From positions 62,001 to 126,000 of the forward strand of contig NZ_BLRL01000014.1 of the NCBI RefSeq assembly GCF_015082335.1: a stretch of 64,000 nucleotides of DNA, in the 5' to 3' direction. Of this stretch, positions 54,898 through 64,000 are shown piece by piece. The DNA comes from Moritella sp. F3. Lineage in GTDB: Bacteria; Pseudomonadota; Gammaproteobacteria; Enterobacterales; Moritellaceae. Numbering within the stretch: the stretch's first letter is position 1; each line of letters begins with the position of its first letter. The notes under the pieces were generated by a model. It made no database searches and had not been told where the DNA came from. It saw only the letters and a list, made by a program, of their open reading frames with translations. Both the position numbers and the translations under genes were made by a program.

Positions 54898-56127
54898 ATG
54901 TATTACCCTCTCAGTTTATTCATCGGCTTGCGTTATACTCGCTCGAAACGCAATAATCGATTTGTATCATTCATTACTTTGTTCTCGACAGCAGGCATCA
55001 CGATAGGTGTATTAGCGCTGATCACTGTGTTATCGGTAATGAATGGTTTTGAGCAAGATTTGAAAACCCGCATACTTGGGGCCGTGCCACACGTCATCGT
55101 CACCCCAAAGTCTGAGGTGAATGATGTCGATGCCAGTTTATTGGCATTAGAAAATGATCCCTTAGTCGCTGCTGTGACGCCTTTTTTACAAGCCGATGCT
55201 ATGGTGCAGAGTAAAAGCCAGATCCAAGGCGCGCAGTTACAAGGTATTGATCCATCTTCCTACCCGCAGTGGGACGTGATTCGCCAGAATATGATTATTG
55301 GCGATATTACCTTATTGCAACCCGGTAAATACAACATCATTATTGGTCGCAGTATGGCCACTTCTTTGAATGCTAAGCTTGGCGACAAAATAAGGCTTAT
55401 CTCGACCAGGGGCAGTGTATTTACGCCGATGGGGCGCGTACCGAGTCAACGCAAGTTTACAGTCGTCGGTATTTACGCTGTTGGTTCTGATGTTGAAGCG
55501 ACGCAAGTGTTAGTGAATATTATCGATGCCGGTAAGCTTGTTCGTTTACCTGCTTCTGCTCCGATGCAGCACCGTGTGTTTGTGAATGACCCATTTTCGG
55601 TTAATGAGTTAGCGAGTCGTGAATTTTTCATTAATAGCTTTGATTCTCTCGATTGGCAAACTGCACGTGGTGAATTATTCCAAGCGGTGAGAATGGAAAA
55701 GAATATGATCGGTTTATTGCTGTTTTTAATTATTACTGTTGCAGTGTTTAATATCTTGTCATCGTTAGTGATGTTAGTAACAGAGAAAGAAACTGATGTA
55801 GCGATTATGAAAACGCTCGGCATGAACAGATCGACGATTGTACAAATATTTGTTATTCAAGGTGCTTGGACTGGCGTGTTAGGCGCTATGGCTGGTGGCC
55901 TTTTAGGCATACTGCTAGCGGCTAACCTGAATGAATTTATGTCACTGATAGGCCTTAACCTGTTAGCGCAAGCATCTGGCGGAGCACGTTTATTACCTGT
56001 TTTATTTGATTGGTCGCAGATTGCGTCAATTATTTTCGGTGCGATTGCATTAAGTCTACTCGCAACACTTTATCCTGCATTTAGAGCGGCAAATGTAAAA
56101 CCTGCCGAGGCACTACGTTATGAATAA
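54898..56127 (+). CDS. lolC: Lipoprotein-releasing ABC transporter permease LolC
   Basis: A membrane subunit of LolCDE, which extracts mature lipoproteins from the inner membrane and passes them to LolA. The 409 residues have a first helix near 25-45 followed by the conserved [18 protein letters not shown], a large periplasmic domain, and three further helices with the FtsX-like [18 protein letters not shown] coupling segment. Length is usual (about 400). It overlaps lolD by 8 bases. No good ribosome site precedes the ATG, but the N-terminus fits the family. Confidence 0.93.
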   Translation: MYYPLSLFIGLRYTRSKRNNRFVSFITLFSTAGITIGVLALITVLSVMNGFEQDLKTRILGAVPHVIVTPKSEVNDVDASLLALENDPLVAAVTPFLQADAMVQSKSQIQGAQLQGIDPSSYPQWDVIRQNMIIGDITLLQPGKYNIIIGRSMATSLNAKLGDKIRLISTRGSVFTPMGRVPSQRKFTVVGIYAVGSDVEATQVLVNIIDAGKLVRLPASAPMQHRVFVNDPFSVNELASREFFINSFDSLDWQTARGELFQAVRMEKNMIGLLLFLIITVAVFNILSSLVMLVTEKETDVAIMKTLGMNRSTIVQIFVIQGAWTGVLGAMAGGLLGILLAANLNEFMSLIGLNLLAQASGGARLLPVLFDWSQIASIIFGAIALSLLATLYPAFRAANVKPAEALRYE

Positions 56128-56839
56128 TTCTTTATTAGTTTGCAATAATCTCGAAAAAATTTACCAAGAAGGTAATCTTGATACTCACGTATTAAAGCAA
56201 GTATCGCTGACGATCGAAAAAGGTGAACTGATTGCGATTGTTGGCCGCTCTGGTTCAGGCAAAAGTACCTTACTACATTTAATGGGCGCGTTAGATACAC
56301 CGACGTCAGGCTCTGTACACCTTAATGGAATCGATATTCATAGCATGTCACAGTCACAACAAGCGGCAATGCGTAATCAGAATATGGGCTTTGTGTATCA
56401 ATTTCATCACCTGCTGAATGAATTTACTGCGTTAGAAAACGTCTGTATGCCGTTATTGATCGCGGGTATGAAGGTTACGCTGGCGAAAGAAAAAGCCTTG
56501 GCGATGTTAGAGCGTGTTGGGTTATCGCATCGTATTGAACATAAGCCGAGTGAACTTTCTGGTGGTGAACGTCAACGTGTTGCCATTGCACGTGCGTTAA
56601 TTAATGAACCAAATATTGTGTTAGCAGATGAACCGACGGGTAACCTAGACCAAGGTAGTGCGGATACTATTTTTAATTTGATTAAAGAATTAAATGAAAC
56701 GTGCGATACTGCTTTTATTATCGTGACCCATGATGAAGAGTTGGCTAACCGATTAGGACGTACTTTACATATGGTTGATGGTGTATTGTCTAGCGATACA
56801 GCAACCTCGCCAGTAAATCCTGCGACGGAGGAAGTATAA
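56120..56839 (+). CDS. lolD: Lipoprotein-releasing ABC transporter ATPase LolD
   Basis: The ATPase of LolCDE. In 239 residues it has Walker [13 protein letters not shown] (about 41-52), Q-loop region [12 protein letters not shown], signature [15 protein letters not shown] (about 147-161), Walker [12 protein letters not shown] and the switch His in IVTHDEELA. It is translationally coupled on both sides: 8 bases of overlap with lolC and 1 base with lolE. The LLNEF after the Q loop is characteristic of LolD rather than the related FtsE or MacB. Confidence 0.95.
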   Translation: MNNSLLVCNNLEKIYQEGNLDTHVLKQVSLTIEKGELIAIVGRSGSGKSTLLHLMGALDTPTSGSVHLNGIDIHSMSQSQQAAMRNQNMGFVYQFHHLLNEFTALENVCMPLLIAGMKVTLAKEKALAMLERVGLSHRIEHKPSELSGGERQRVAIARALINEPNIVLADEPTGNLDQGSADTIFNLIKELNETCDTAFIIVTHDEELANRLGRTLHMVDGVLSSDTATSPVNPATEEV

Positions 56840-58086
56840 TGTTTCGTCCGTTAGCGGCTTATATCGGATTGAGATATACATCGTCTAAACGCCGTAATGG
56901 CTTAATCGCGTTTATTTCGGCGTCATCAACGGTTGGCATTGCATTAGGCGTGATGGTGTTGATCATTGCTTTATCAGCAATGAACGGTTTTGAGTACGAG
57001 CTGAAAAATAGAATATTGGCGGTTGTGCCCAATGGTGAGCTTGAAGGGGTAAATAAACCCTTTAATGACTGGCAACGCACCCAAGGCAAATTACTTACGC
57101 ATCCGGAAGTTGTTGGGGCTGCTCCTTTTATTAAACTCAATGGTTTATTACAAAAGGGCAATGAACTAAAGGCCGTGCAACTTCGTGCTGTTGATAGTGA
57201 GGCTGAGAAGCAAGTTTCTGAAGTGTATCGTTATGTTGAAGAGGGCAGTTGGGATAGCTTAAATGAGACTGCGAATAACCGAACTGTGGTCATCGGGCGC
57301 GGTATTGCTAAAGAATTGAATTTAACGCTTGGTGATCCGGTTACGGTTCTATTGTCGCAGCAGTCAGGTAATTCATTTAAATCACCACGCCGTTTTAGCT
57401 TTACTGTTTCTGGCATTATTCACCTTAGCGGTCAGTTAGATAATAACCTTGCTTATATCCCTTTGAGCGCAGCACAAGATATTCAAGATAAAGCGTTTAA
57501 AGCTGATGGTATGAGTATTAAGGTGTCGGACATCTTTGCTGCTAATCGCATTGTGCGTGAAGTGGGGAGTGAGTTAGACCATTATCTTTATATCCGTAGC
57601 TGGATGACGAGTCAGGGGTTCTTATATCAAGATATTCAAATGGTTAAAAGTTTGATGTACGTGATCTTGATATTAGTGATTGCGGTTGCTTGTTTTAATA
57701 TTGTCACTACCTTGGTGATGGCTGTTAATGATAAACGTGCTGATATTGCGATTTTAAAAACCATGGGTGCATCCAATGCGCTACTGCGTTTGATCTTTAT
57801 TGTACACGGCGGTATCAACGGCATTCTTGGTGTTGTTTCTGGCACAATACTGGGTATTTTGATCTCAGAGAATCTGACGGTGATCATCAAATTTATCGAA
57901 AGGTTGATCGACCATGAATTCTTGTCGGGTGATATTTACTTTATTAACTTTTTACCGTCACAACTTGCATTGAATGATGTGCTGGTGGTTGGTGGTGTTG
58001 CGATGGTGATGAGTGTTATTGCGACAATTTACCCCGCTAATAAAGCCTGTGGCGTACAGCCTGCACGTGAGCTAGGGAATAAATAA
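56839..58086 (+). CDS. lolE: Lipoprotein-releasing ABC transporter permease LolE
   Basis: The second membrane subunit, paralogous to LolC. Its 415 residues show the same layout: helix 1, IIALSAMNGFEYELKNRIL, a periplasmic domain, then three helices with KTMGASNALLRLIFIVHG. As distinct permeases follow and precede lolD, this is the classical LolC-D-E order of gammaproteobacteria rather than the single-permease LolF type. GGAGG stands 6 bases before the ATG. The operon ends with a hairpin near 58100. Confidence 0.94.
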   Translation: MFRPLAAYIGLRYTSSKRRNGLIAFISASSTVGIALGVMVLIIALSAMNGFEYELKNRILAVVPNGELEGVNKPFNDWQRTQGKLLTHPEVVGAAPFIKLNGLLQKGNELKAVQLRAVDSEAEKQVSEVYRYVEEGSWDSLNETANNRTVVIGRGIAKELNLTLGDPVTVLLSQQSGNSFKSPRRFSFTVSGIIHLSGQLDNNLAYIPLSAAQDIQDKAFKADGMSIKVSDIFAANRIVREVGSELDHYLYIRSWMTSQGFLYQDIQMVKSLMYVILILVIAVACFNIVTTLVMAVNDKRADIAILKTMGASNALLRLIFIVHGGINGILGVVSGTILGILISENLTVIIKFIERLIDHEFLSGDIYFINFLPSQLALNDVLVVGGVAMVMSVIATIYPANKACGVQPARELGNK

Positions 58087-58099
58087 GCTATTTGAAAGA

Positions 58100-58127
58100 T
58101 GTATCCCTTAATTACATAAGGGATACA
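58100..58127 (+). terminator. Hairpin after lolE, likely terminator
   Basis: An 11-bp perfect stem (58100-58110 with 58117-58127) with a 6-base loop, 13 bases past lolE. A short T-rich stretch follows a few bases later. Moderate intrinsic termination is expected. Confidence 0.6.
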
Positions 58128-58221
58128 TTGATTTTAGTGGGTTAGTCAGTATAAGAGCTAAGGTCTGCGAATATAAATAACAGCACGCGATTCTCTGTTC
58201 GTGCTAGAGATATATCAAATT

Positions 58222-58241
58222 TAGTATCACTAGTGATACTA
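58222..58241. promoter_or_regulatory. Perfect 20-bp palindrome upstream of the AlaX-type gene
   Basis: TAGTATCACTAGTGATACTA is a perfect 20-base palindrome ending 36 bases before the start codon. A second, smaller inverted repeat (AGCACG / CGTGCT) lies just upstream at 58182-58205. Position and symmetry suggest a repressor operator, but no adjacent regulator gene exists. Confidence 0.5.
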
Positions 58242-58277
58242 TCGGCGTAATGCAATTTTATCGTCGAAGGATTTTGA

Positions 58278-59162
58278 ATGTCTGAAGTTTTATCCCCTCA
58301 AGTACAACCAACCGAAGTACTTTTTACCCAAGGAATTACTCAATCTTTAACGCAGGTGTTGTGGCTTGAGCAAACAGATTGCAGCCTTTATGTTGTTACC
58401 GAGCAAACGCCGTTTCATCCAGTGAGCCATATCTGGGCAGATCATCCTGCTGACAAAGGCGTTCTAGTATATGAAGGCAATAAATATACTGTGATTGATT
58501 GTGTCACTGGTGCGTTTGATATAGAAAATAACAAACTATTTAAAGGCAGTGATATACCTGTAAAACGCGGTGAAGCCGGGTGGCATTTTGTTGTTGTTCA
58601 TGAAATAGCATCAGGTTTGCTACTCAATGTGAATGACACTGTCGAACTCGTTGTTGATACGGATTATCAAGCATCTCTCAGCCGTGGCCACAGTGCAGGA
58701 CATTTATCTTCTTATGCATTAAACAAAGTACTTGAGCAAACGTATTGGCGTAAAGACGCTTCACGCAAAGATGTGTTAAACAATAGAGACTTTCATTCAT
58801 ACGCGCAGGTACTAAGTCTGGTTTCTGAAAACCAATCCACAGACAGCTACCGTTTAGGTAAAACGTTGAAAAAACGAGGTCTCAATGTAGCAGAAATGCT
58901 TGCTGATCTTGCGACTATTGAAGCGAAAGTGAATGATGTGCTCGCAACTTGGATTACGACTCAAGCACCTGTTGTGATGAAACGAGAAGGTGATTTACTG
59001 ACTGACTCACGCTTTTGGTGTTGTGACTTAGGTATTGGCGAAAGTATTACCATGCCTTGCGGTGGTTCACACATACAGAGCTTGGCTGAATATAACGAGG
59101 TTAAGATTACATTGACGTTAAAGTCTGATCAAGATTTAGAAATGATCACAACGGCGAGCTAA
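58278..59162 (+). CDS. AlaX-type alanyl-tRNA editing protein
   Basis: A 294-residue protein related to the editing domain of alanyl-tRNA synthetase, which deacylates Ser- or Gly-tRNAAla. The zinc-binding motif HxxxH is in SRGHSAGHLSSY (about 138-142). The second half of the site is CGGSHI (CxxxH), near residue 264. The N-terminal part resembles the shared thr/ala-editing barrel (QTPFHPVSHIWADHP). AAGGA precedes the ATG. It is monocistronic behind a perfect palindrome. The metal-site motifs make the family call firm; the substrate is by family. Confidence 0.82.
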   Translation: MSEVLSPQVQPTEVLFTQGITQSLTQVLWLEQTDCSLYVVTEQTPFHPVSHIWADHPADKGVLVYEGNKYTVIDCVTGAFDIENNKLFKGSDIPVKRGEAGWHFVVVHEIASGLLLNVNDTVELVVDTDYQASLSRGHSAGHLSSYALNKVLEQTYWRKDASRKDVLNNRDFHSYAQVLSLVSENQSTDSYRLGKTLKKRGLNVAEMLADLATIEAKVNDVLATWITTQAPVVMKREGDLLTDSRFWCCDLGIGESITMPCGGSHIQSLAEYNEVKITLTLKSDQDLEMITTAS

Positions 59163-59330
59163 TTATGTTATTCGGTATTTGTTACATTTAATACATTACT
59201 ATTTAATAGTAAGTAGATAATTGATATTGTTATATTTCAATGCCAGCATCGCGTCCAATATGGATGCTGTTCGTTAGTATTAATTGTTTGTTTTTAGAGA
59301 TTGAATCTATGTTTTTGATAGGAATATTTT

Positions 59331-59855
59331 ATGACAAGTGATATTAGACTCCGCGCGTTGGAAAGAACCGACTTACGCTTTATTCATCAGCTCAATAATA
59401 ATCGTACGATTATGTCTTATTGGTTTGAGGAACCTTATGAATCATTTGATGAACTCGAAGAGCTGTATAATAAACATATCCATGACAAGACTGAGCGTCG
59501 CTTTATAGTCGAAAACACGGATAATGAAATGGTTGGTCTCGTTGAGCTTGTTGAGATTAACACTATCCACCGTAATGCCGAGTTTCAAATTATCATTACC
59601 CCTGAATTTCAAGGTAAAGGCTACGCGATGGCCTTGATTGATCGCGCCCTGAATTATGCCTTTACCATTCTAAATCTGCATAAAGTGTATCTGCATGTGG
59701 CTATTGATAATGAAAAAGCGATTCATTTGTACCAAAAATGTGGTTTCATTGAAGAGGGGCACTTGGTGAAAGAGATTTTCATTAATGGTCAGTACTGCGA
59801 TGTTAAACGCATGTATGTACTGCAAGATGCTTACGCAATTGTACATTATGCCTAA
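59331..59855 (+). CDS. speG: Spermidine N1-acetyltransferase SpeG
   Basis: A GNAT acetyltransferase that inactivates excess spermidine and spermine with acetyl-CoA. The 174 residues nearly match Vibrio SpeG from memory: [36 protein letters not shown] (polyamine-site region), acetyl-CoA loop [12 protein letters not shown] and the catalytic Tyr region [19 protein letters not shown] lies 9 bases before the ATG. Polyamine genes do not flank it. It is convergent with alaE. Confidence 0.95.
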   Translation: MTSDIRLRALERTDLRFIHQLNNNRTIMSYWFEEPYESFDELEELYNKHIHDKTERRFIVENTDNEMVGLVELVEINTIHRNAEFQIIITPEFQGKGYAMALIDRALNYAFTILNLHKVYLHVAIDNEKAIHLYQKCGFIEEGHLVKEIFINGQYCDVKRMYVLQDAYAIVHYA

Positions 59856-59919
59856 TCGAATAGTACTTAATCATCAGAACTGAAGTATTTAGCAATTGCT
59901 ACAAGCACTAATATGTAGG

Positions 59920-59948
59920 ATGCAAAGGCACTTAAAATGCCTTTGCAT
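59920..59948. terminator. Hairpin between speG and alaE
   Basis: An 11-bp perfect stem (59920-59930 with 59938-59948) with a CTTAAAA loop between two convergent genes. T-tracts are short on both sides, so it is a moderate bidirectional terminator candidate. Confidence 0.55.
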
Positions 59949-59956
59949 TATGTTTA

Positions 59957-60412
59957 TTAAGCGCTAATACCTGCATGATAGCCTGGTACGCGAAATAGCT
60001 TACGGCATAAATCAAGGAACTGGCCGTAAAACACACCAACAAAGCAAGATACAACCGCATTACTTGATACTGCAGTGACGATTTGAGCAAAGTCAGCACC
60101 AACAGATAACAGAATTAATGCATAAACAGGTGATTGGAAAGAAACGTAAGCAAATGTATCACCAAGCTGTTTACTCAGCTTATTCTTCATTAATTTTGCG
60201 CAGTTCTTAATAATAACATCACGATATAAACCATAGGGATAAGCAATTGCTATATTCACAGGGATTGAGACCATTCTAGAAGCTAAAGATTGTTGAAACG
60301 ACATCCCTGAGATAAAAATCTCAATCAACATACCCACAACAAAACTAAATACTACCATTGCGAATGTATCAGCTGCGGCATTACGGACGCAGAAAGGGGC
60401 TTTAACTTGCAC
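59957..60412 (-). CDS. alaE: L-alanine exporter AlaE
   Basis: A small inner-membrane exporter that relieves L-alanine accumulation, for example from dipeptide uptake. The 151 residues (E. coli 149) have four hydrophobic helices and the family motifs [31 protein letters not shown] and [13 protein letters not shown]. In E. coli it is induced by alanine through Lrp; no site was identified here. Nearby AlaX-type and thrS genes also concern alanine or tRNA charging, but there is no operon link. Confidence 0.93.
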   Translation of the reverse strand: MQVKAPFCVRNAAADTFAMVVFSFVVGMLIEIFISGMSFQQSLASRMVSIPVNIAIAYPYGLYRDVIIKNCAKLMKNKLSKQLGDTFAYVSFQSPVYALILLSVGADFAQIVTAVSSNAVVSCFVGVFYGQFLDLCRKLFRVPGYHAGISA

Positions 60413-60720
60413 TTGCTTATCTCCAACTAGACTAATATCGTGTTTAAAATGTTTGATTCATCACTTATAAACTGGATGTTTAACTGTGAGTGGAATATGT
60501 GACTATTAAATCACGTAACAAGCAGTTTTAATCACTGTAGTTTGGTTTGTTTTTAAGTTTTTTATGTATTTAATACTGAGAATGGATGAAAAAGAGAGAG
60601 TAAATGCTGGGTAATACAAAAGAAAGGCTTGGTTAGTGTGACGTGGCTCAAATTACTGACCGAAATTAACGGTCAGCATCTCGTAAGTGGGTGTTTTTTA
60701 TTGACAGGCTGGTCAGGATG
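60413..60720. other. Intergenic region upstream of alaE
   Basis: About 308 bases between two minus-strand genes. It contains the alaE promoter near its left edge, and otherwise AT-rich DNA with no coding frame or strong hairpin that I can see. Confidence 0.5.
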
Positions 60721-61560
60721 TTAAACTTCTAAGGTGATCTCATAGCTGGTAAATTTACGCATGTTAATTACACCTGTGTCAAAAAACATATATTGGCCTT
60801 TAATACCTTGCAGTACACCAGTAACAACAGGCTCTTTATCAAAGTTATGTGAGATGATTTTTGTTGGGTGCTCAGTAATAGGGTAGTTAATCGTCACAAT
60901 CTCTTCTTCAAGCTCTTCAATTGCATCTAAGCCGTACATCATTTCGATATTACCTAACTGTTCTTCAATTAAAGGCATTAAGCGTGCAGCCTCTGCTTTT
61001 AAGTCAAGATCGGCGTTTTCGCCTTTTAGCATTGTACGCCAATTTGTTTTATCACCAATGAATTCAGCGAGTGCGGTTTCAACTAACCCAGATATTAAGC
61101 GCGTTTTAACTTTGAATATAGGCAGGCCTTGTGTAGCCCCTTGATCAATCCAGCGCGTTGGTAATTGCGTATGGCGAGTTATGCCAACCTTTAATGCAGA
61201 TGTATTTGAAAGGTAAACATAATGGTCTGTCATACAGAAATCATCAGCCCATTCTGGTTGGCGGCAGGTACCGTGTTCATAGTGACATGTTTCTGGTTTC
61301 ATAATACACATGTCACAACTTGCCAGTTTACGTGTACAAACGAAGCAGTGGCCTTGTGAATAGCTTTTCTTGGTTTTTTTGCCACAGCTCAAGCAATGTA
61401 TATTGCCCGTATGGATCATCGTGATTGATTTACCGATAAATTCGTTTAAAGGAATTAACGTATCGTCGAGTGGTAACTGGTAACTCACACTGCTATCTGC
61501 ATTGAGAGTTGAGACCATTTTACTGATATGACCGGTGTATGACATTGTATGATATTCCAT
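60721..61560 (-). CDS. DUF2797 zinc-containing protein
   Basis: A 279-residue protein of the DUF2797 family, unknown function. Zinc-ligand clusters are seen in CLSCGKKTKKSYSQGHCFVC, then CDMCIMKPETCHYE with further Cys. The central block VYLSNTSALKVGITRHTQ looks like a GIY-YIG-type beta hairpin with the Tyr, Gly and Arg in spacing reminiscent of those nucleases. From memory, Vibrio homologues align over nearly the full length. A second ATG 5 codons downstream (MSYTG) is an equal start candidate. It is divergent from thrS. A nucleic-acid role is inference. Confidence 0.8.
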   Translation of the reverse strand: MEYHTMSYTGHISKMVSTLNADSSVSYQLPLDDTLIPLNEFIGKSITMIHTGNIHCLSCGKKTKKSYSQGHCFVCTRKLASCDMCIMKPETCHYEHGTCRQPEWADDFCMTDHYVYLSNTSALKVGITRHTQLPTRWIDQGATQGLPIFKVKTRLISGLVETALAEFIGDKTNWRTMLKGENADLDLKAEAARLMPLIEEQLGNIEMMYGLDAIEELEEEIVTINYPITEHPTKIISHNFDKEPVVTGVLQGIKGQYMFFDTGVINMRKFTSYEITLEV

Positions 61561-61784
61561 TGCTCGTGAAATTATAGAGGCTGATGTTAATTGATAAATT
61601 GCGTATTTATTCTTTTATATAGCGATAAATTGACGCCGGATTAACAAAAGCCGTGTAATTATAAAGTAATTCTATATAATACTTGGTCTGAAATTTCTTT
61701 CTACTTATAGTTTTACTTTTGCTCATCTGATAACAATTTTGTTTTTCGATGATAAAATGTGCAACTAAAATTTCAGTTTATTAT

Positions 61785-61849
61785 TGAGTGTTAGTCATTT
61801 TAATTTAACACTCAGCTAAACATTATCGCTTGGTGTGCTATTCACACCA
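61785..61849 (+). promoter_or_regulatory. Structured 5' leader of thrS, upstream hairpins
   Basis: Two perfect hairpins precede the anticodon-like arm: 9 bp (61785-61793 with 61806-61814) and 7 bp with a 5-base loop (61831-61837 with 61843-61849). In the E. coli thrS operator a second, acceptor-like stem-loop upstream of the anticodon-like arm also binds ThrRS. The hairpin at 61831-61849 is the best candidate for that element. Confidence 0.6.
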
Positions 61850-61863
61850 TAATTTATGCAAAC

Positions 61864-61880
61864 GCTGCATCGTAGGCAGC
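61864..61880 (+). promoter_or_regulatory. thrS translational operator: anticodon-arm mimic of tRNA-Thr
   Basis: A 5-bp stem (GCTGC / GCAGC) closes a 7-base loop, ATCGTAG. Numbered as a tRNA anticodon loop this gives U33, CGU at 34-36 and A37: a threonine anticodon in its proper setting. CGU lies about 30 bases before the start codon, as in E. coli. ThrRS binding here would block ribosome access and repress its own synthesis. Confidence 0.82.
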
Positions 61881-61901
61881 ATCACTGCAAAAGGATATAA
61901 A

Positions 61902-63836
61902 ATGCCTGTTATTACTCTTCCTGATGGCGCTCAGCGTCAATTTGACAATCCAGTATCAATTATGGATATTGCCGCAGATATCAGTTCTGGTCTTGCTAAA
62001 GCGTGTATCGCTGGCCGTGTTAACGGTGAACGTGTTGACGCATGTGACCTGATCACTGAAGATGCTGCAATTGAAATCATTACTTCTAAAGATGCTGATG
62101 GTTTAGAGATCTTACGCCACTCTTGTGCGCATTTACTTGGTCATGCTATTAAGCAATTATGGCCAAACACCAAGATGGCTATTGGTCCAACCATTGATAA
62201 AGGCTTCTATTATGACGTCGAAATGGAAGAACCAATTAGTGAAGCTGATTTAGCTAAACTAGAAAAGCACATGACTAAACTGGTTAAGACCAACTATCAA
62301 GTAATTAAGAAAGTTGTATCTTGGCAAGAAGCACGTGACACGTTTGAAGCACGTGGTGAAACTTATAAAGTAGCTATCTTAGACGAGAACATTGGTCGAG
62401 ATGAAACGCCTGCTTTATATCATCATGAAGAATACATCGATATGTGTCGTGGACCACACGTACCAGTAATGAAGCATTGCCAGCATTTTAAATTAATGTC
62501 TGTTGCTGGTGCATACTGGCGTGGTAACTCTGACAACAAGATGTTACAACGTGTTTATGGTACAGCTTGGACTGATAAGAAAGAGCTTAAAGAGTACCTT
62601 CAACGCCTTGTAGAAGCTGAAAAACGTGATCACCGTAAAATTGGTAAACAACTTGATCTTTACCATATGCAAGAAGATGCTCCGGGCATGGTGTTCTGGC
62701 ATAACGACGGTTGGACGATCTTCCGTGAGTTAGAAACGTTCATTCGTGAAAAATTACGTGACTTTAATTACCAAGAAGTGAAAGGTCCACAAATCATGGA
62801 TCGTAGCTTGTGGGAAAAATCAGGTCACTGGGACAAATATGCAGACGGTATGTTCTGTACGCATTCAGAAAATCGTGAATACGCGATTAAACCAATGAAC
62901 TGTCCTGGTCATGTACAGATTTATAACCAAGGTTTAAAATCTTACCGTGATTTACCATTACGTATGGCTGAGTTTGGCTCATGTCACCGTAATGAACCAT
63001 CTGGCTCGTTACATGGCTTAATGCGTGTACGTGGTTTCACTCAGGATGATGCTCATATCTTCTGTACTGAAGACCAAATACAACAAGAAGTGTCAGACTG
63101 TATCAAGATGGTTTTCGAAACTTATGAAACGTTTGGTTTCAAAAATATCGAAATTAAACTGTCAACACGCCCTGAAAATCGTGTAGGTAGTGACGAAACT
63201 TGGGATAAATCAGAAAAAGCACTTGCTGATGCATTAACAGCTAGTGGCCTAAGCTATGAAATACAAGAAGGCGAGGGTGCATTTTATGGACCTAAAATTG
63301 AATTTACCCTACATGACTGTTTAGATCGTGCATGGCAGTGTGGTACAATTCAACTAGACTTCTCAATGCCTGAGAAATTAGGTGCTGAATATGTGTGTGA
63401 AAATAACGGTCGTGATACGCCTGTTATGATTCACCGAGCGATTTTAGGGTCTCTTGAACGCTTCATTGGTATTCTAATTGAAGAATACGCAGGTCTTTTC
63501 CCTACTTGGATTTCACCAGTTCAGGCTGTTGTAATGAACATTACAGACAAACAGGCTGTTTTTGCTACAGATTTTGTAGAAAAAATGAAGAAAGTGGGCA
63601 TTAGAGCAAAATTAGACTTGAGAAATGAGAAGATAGGCTTTAAAATCCGCGAACATACTTTGAAACGTGTGCCTTATCTTTTGGTTATCGGCGATAAAGA
63701 AGTCGAATCAGGAGAAATTGCAGTACGTACTCGTAAGGGCGTTGACTTAGGTACTATGAAGTTGGATGACTTCATCAGTAAATTACAAACCGAAGTCAAT
63801 AGCCGCGGTAAAACAACTTTGGAGGATTCGTTATAA
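61902..63836 (+). CDS. thrS: Threonyl-tRNA synthetase
   Basis: Charges tRNA-Thr and, as part of its own regulation, binds its mRNA leader. The 644 residues (E. coli 642) have the TGS domain at the start ([14 protein letters not shown]), the editing site [10 protein letters not shown] with the HxxxH zinc-like motif, and the class II core with [10 protein letters not shown] (Zn Cys), [17 protein letters not shown] and the anticodon-binding C-terminus. I use the ATG after AAAGGATATAAA. The frame opens further upstream, but that extension lies inside the operator. Its stop overlaps the infC start region. Confidence 0.95.
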   Translation: MPVITLPDGAQRQFDNPVSIMDIAADISSGLAKACIAGRVNGERVDACDLITEDAAIEIITSKDADGLEILRHSCAHLLGHAIKQLWPNTKMAIGPTIDKGFYYDVEMEEPISEADLAKLEKHMTKLVKTNYQVIKKVVSWQEARDTFEARGETYKVAILDENIGRDETPALYHHEEYIDMCRGPHVPVMKHCQHFKLMSVAGAYWRGNSDNKMLQRVYGTAWTDKKELKEYLQRLVEAEKRDHRKIGKQLDLYHMQEDAPGMVFWHNDGWTIFRELETFIREKLRDFNYQEVKGPQIMDRSLWEKSGHWDKYADGMFCTHSENREYAIKPMNCPGHVQIYNQGLKSYRDLPLRMAEFGSCHRNEPSGSLHGLMRVRGFTQDDAHIFCTEDQIQQEVSDCIKMVFETYETFGFKNIEIKLSTRPENRVGSDETWDKSEKALADALTASGLSYEIQEGEGAFYGPKIEFTLHDCLDRAWQCGTIQLDFSMPEKLGAEYVCENNGRDTPVMIHRAILGSLERFIGILIEEYAGLFPTWISPVQAVVMNITDKQAVFATDFVEKMKKVGIRAKLDLRNEKIGFKIREHTLKRVPYLLVIGDKEVESGEIAVRTRKGVDLGTMKLDDFISKLQTEVNSRGKTTLEDSL

Positions 63837-64000
63837 AAGGCGGAAAAAAAGGTCAACAACAAACGACCAGACAACATCGTATCAACGAAGAAATTCGTAT
63901 ACCTGAATGTCGCTTAAACGGTGCTGATGGTGAAGTGATTGGAATCGTATCTATCAGAGAAGCTCTTGCTATTGCTGAAGAAGCAAGTTTAGATCTTGTA
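63833..64000 (+). CDS. infC: Translation initiation factor IF-3, 5' part, ATA start codon
   Basis: Binds the 30S subunit and rejects wrong start codons and initiator tRNAs. The first 56 codons are in the window (open to the edge): the K-G-G-K start, then [14 protein letters not shown] and [20 protein letters not shown], as in E. coli IF-3. No ATG, GTG or TTG lies in frame between an upstream stop at 63809-63811 and codon 35. The start is therefore ATA at 63833-63835, 7 bases after GGAGG, overlapping the last codon and stop of thrS. E. coli infC uses AUU; a non-standard codon lets IF-3 repress its own translation. Confidence 0.9.
   Translation, partial: MKGGKKGQQQTTRQHRINEEIRIPECRLNGADGEVIGIVSIREALAIAEEASLDLV

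Noticed and set aside
61864..61880. A tRNA gene for threonine
   Set aside because: Only an anticodon-like arm is present; no acceptor, D or T arm surrounds it. It is an mRNA operator.
61830..61901. Upstream extension of ThrRS by 24 codons
   Set aside because: It would translate through the leader hairpins and the anticodon-like arm; [10 protein letters not shown] is the known ThrRS start and has AAGGA before it.
1..64000. Insertion sequences, prophage, CRISPR arrays, rRNA operons
   Set aside because: No transposase, integrase, cas or phage gene, no regularly spaced repeats and no rRNA sequence were seen.

Overview
The window is about 40% GC, densely coded and chromosomal in character. Gene content and order fit a cold-water marine gammaproteobacterium close to Vibrio, Shewanella and Moritella. 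Supporting points are FabV as enoyl reductase, an mfd-csiV / PilZ / lolCDE block, thrS-infC, speG, alaE, dcuC, mog and a periplasmic catalase followed by an ankyrin gene. Moritella is my best guess, from gene content only. I see no rRNA, tRNA, insertion sequence, prophage or CRISPR array.

Layout. 1-8.3 kb: a cut-off halogenase-like flavoprotein, the nitric-oxide regulator norR with one exact NorR site in front of it, a MATE pump, riboflavin synthase, a small CPXCG zinc protein, the LrgAB pair, queE and an NTF2-like protein. 8.6-13.7 kb: a DUF1302/DUF1329 envelope pair, a degenerate carboxymuconolactone-decarboxylase-like gene divergent from a MerR regulator, and mobB. 13.8-20.1 kb: an RND pump operon (adaptor, permease) and radD. 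20.4-26.1 kb: periplasmic catalase plus ankyrin protein, then a thiolase / multifunctional beta-oxidation operon. 26.2-35.2 kb: a RIO kinase, a LysR/DJ-1 divergent pair, small hypotheticals, a HAD phosphatase, a cupin, dcuC (FNR-like box upstream), mog and a YbaK-type deacylase. 35.4-41 kb: ygiQ, a pyrimidine nucleotidase, fabV and a Nif3-type protein.

41.1-49.2 kb is the main accessory region, an exopolysaccharide locus: GT2 (minus), then acyltransferase, glycosyltransferase, lipoprotein with an OmpA-like C-terminus, polysaccharide co-polymerase, GT4, and a fusion of a membrane GT2 with an initiating polyprenyl-phosphate sugar transferase. The order resembles the 3' half of the Vibrio syp biofilm locus (sypM-N-O-P-Q-R) with a sypB-like gene inserted and sypQ/sypR joined. 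Flippase, polymerase, Wza and tyrosine kinase genes are absent from the window.

49.2-58.1 kb carries csiV-mfd, a PilZ-like gene and lolCDE. 58.2-61.6 kb carries an AlaX-type editing protein behind a perfect 20-bp palindrome, speG, alaE and a DUF2797 protein. The window ends with thrS and the start of infC. The thrS leader has a 5-bp/7-nt hairpin that copies a threonine tRNA anticodon arm (U-CGU-A), the hallmark of ThrRS translational autoregulation. infC appears to start at ATA inside the thrS stop region, the kind of non-canonical start used for IF3 autoregulation. These two stacked translational circuits and the fused sugar transferase are the most notable findings.
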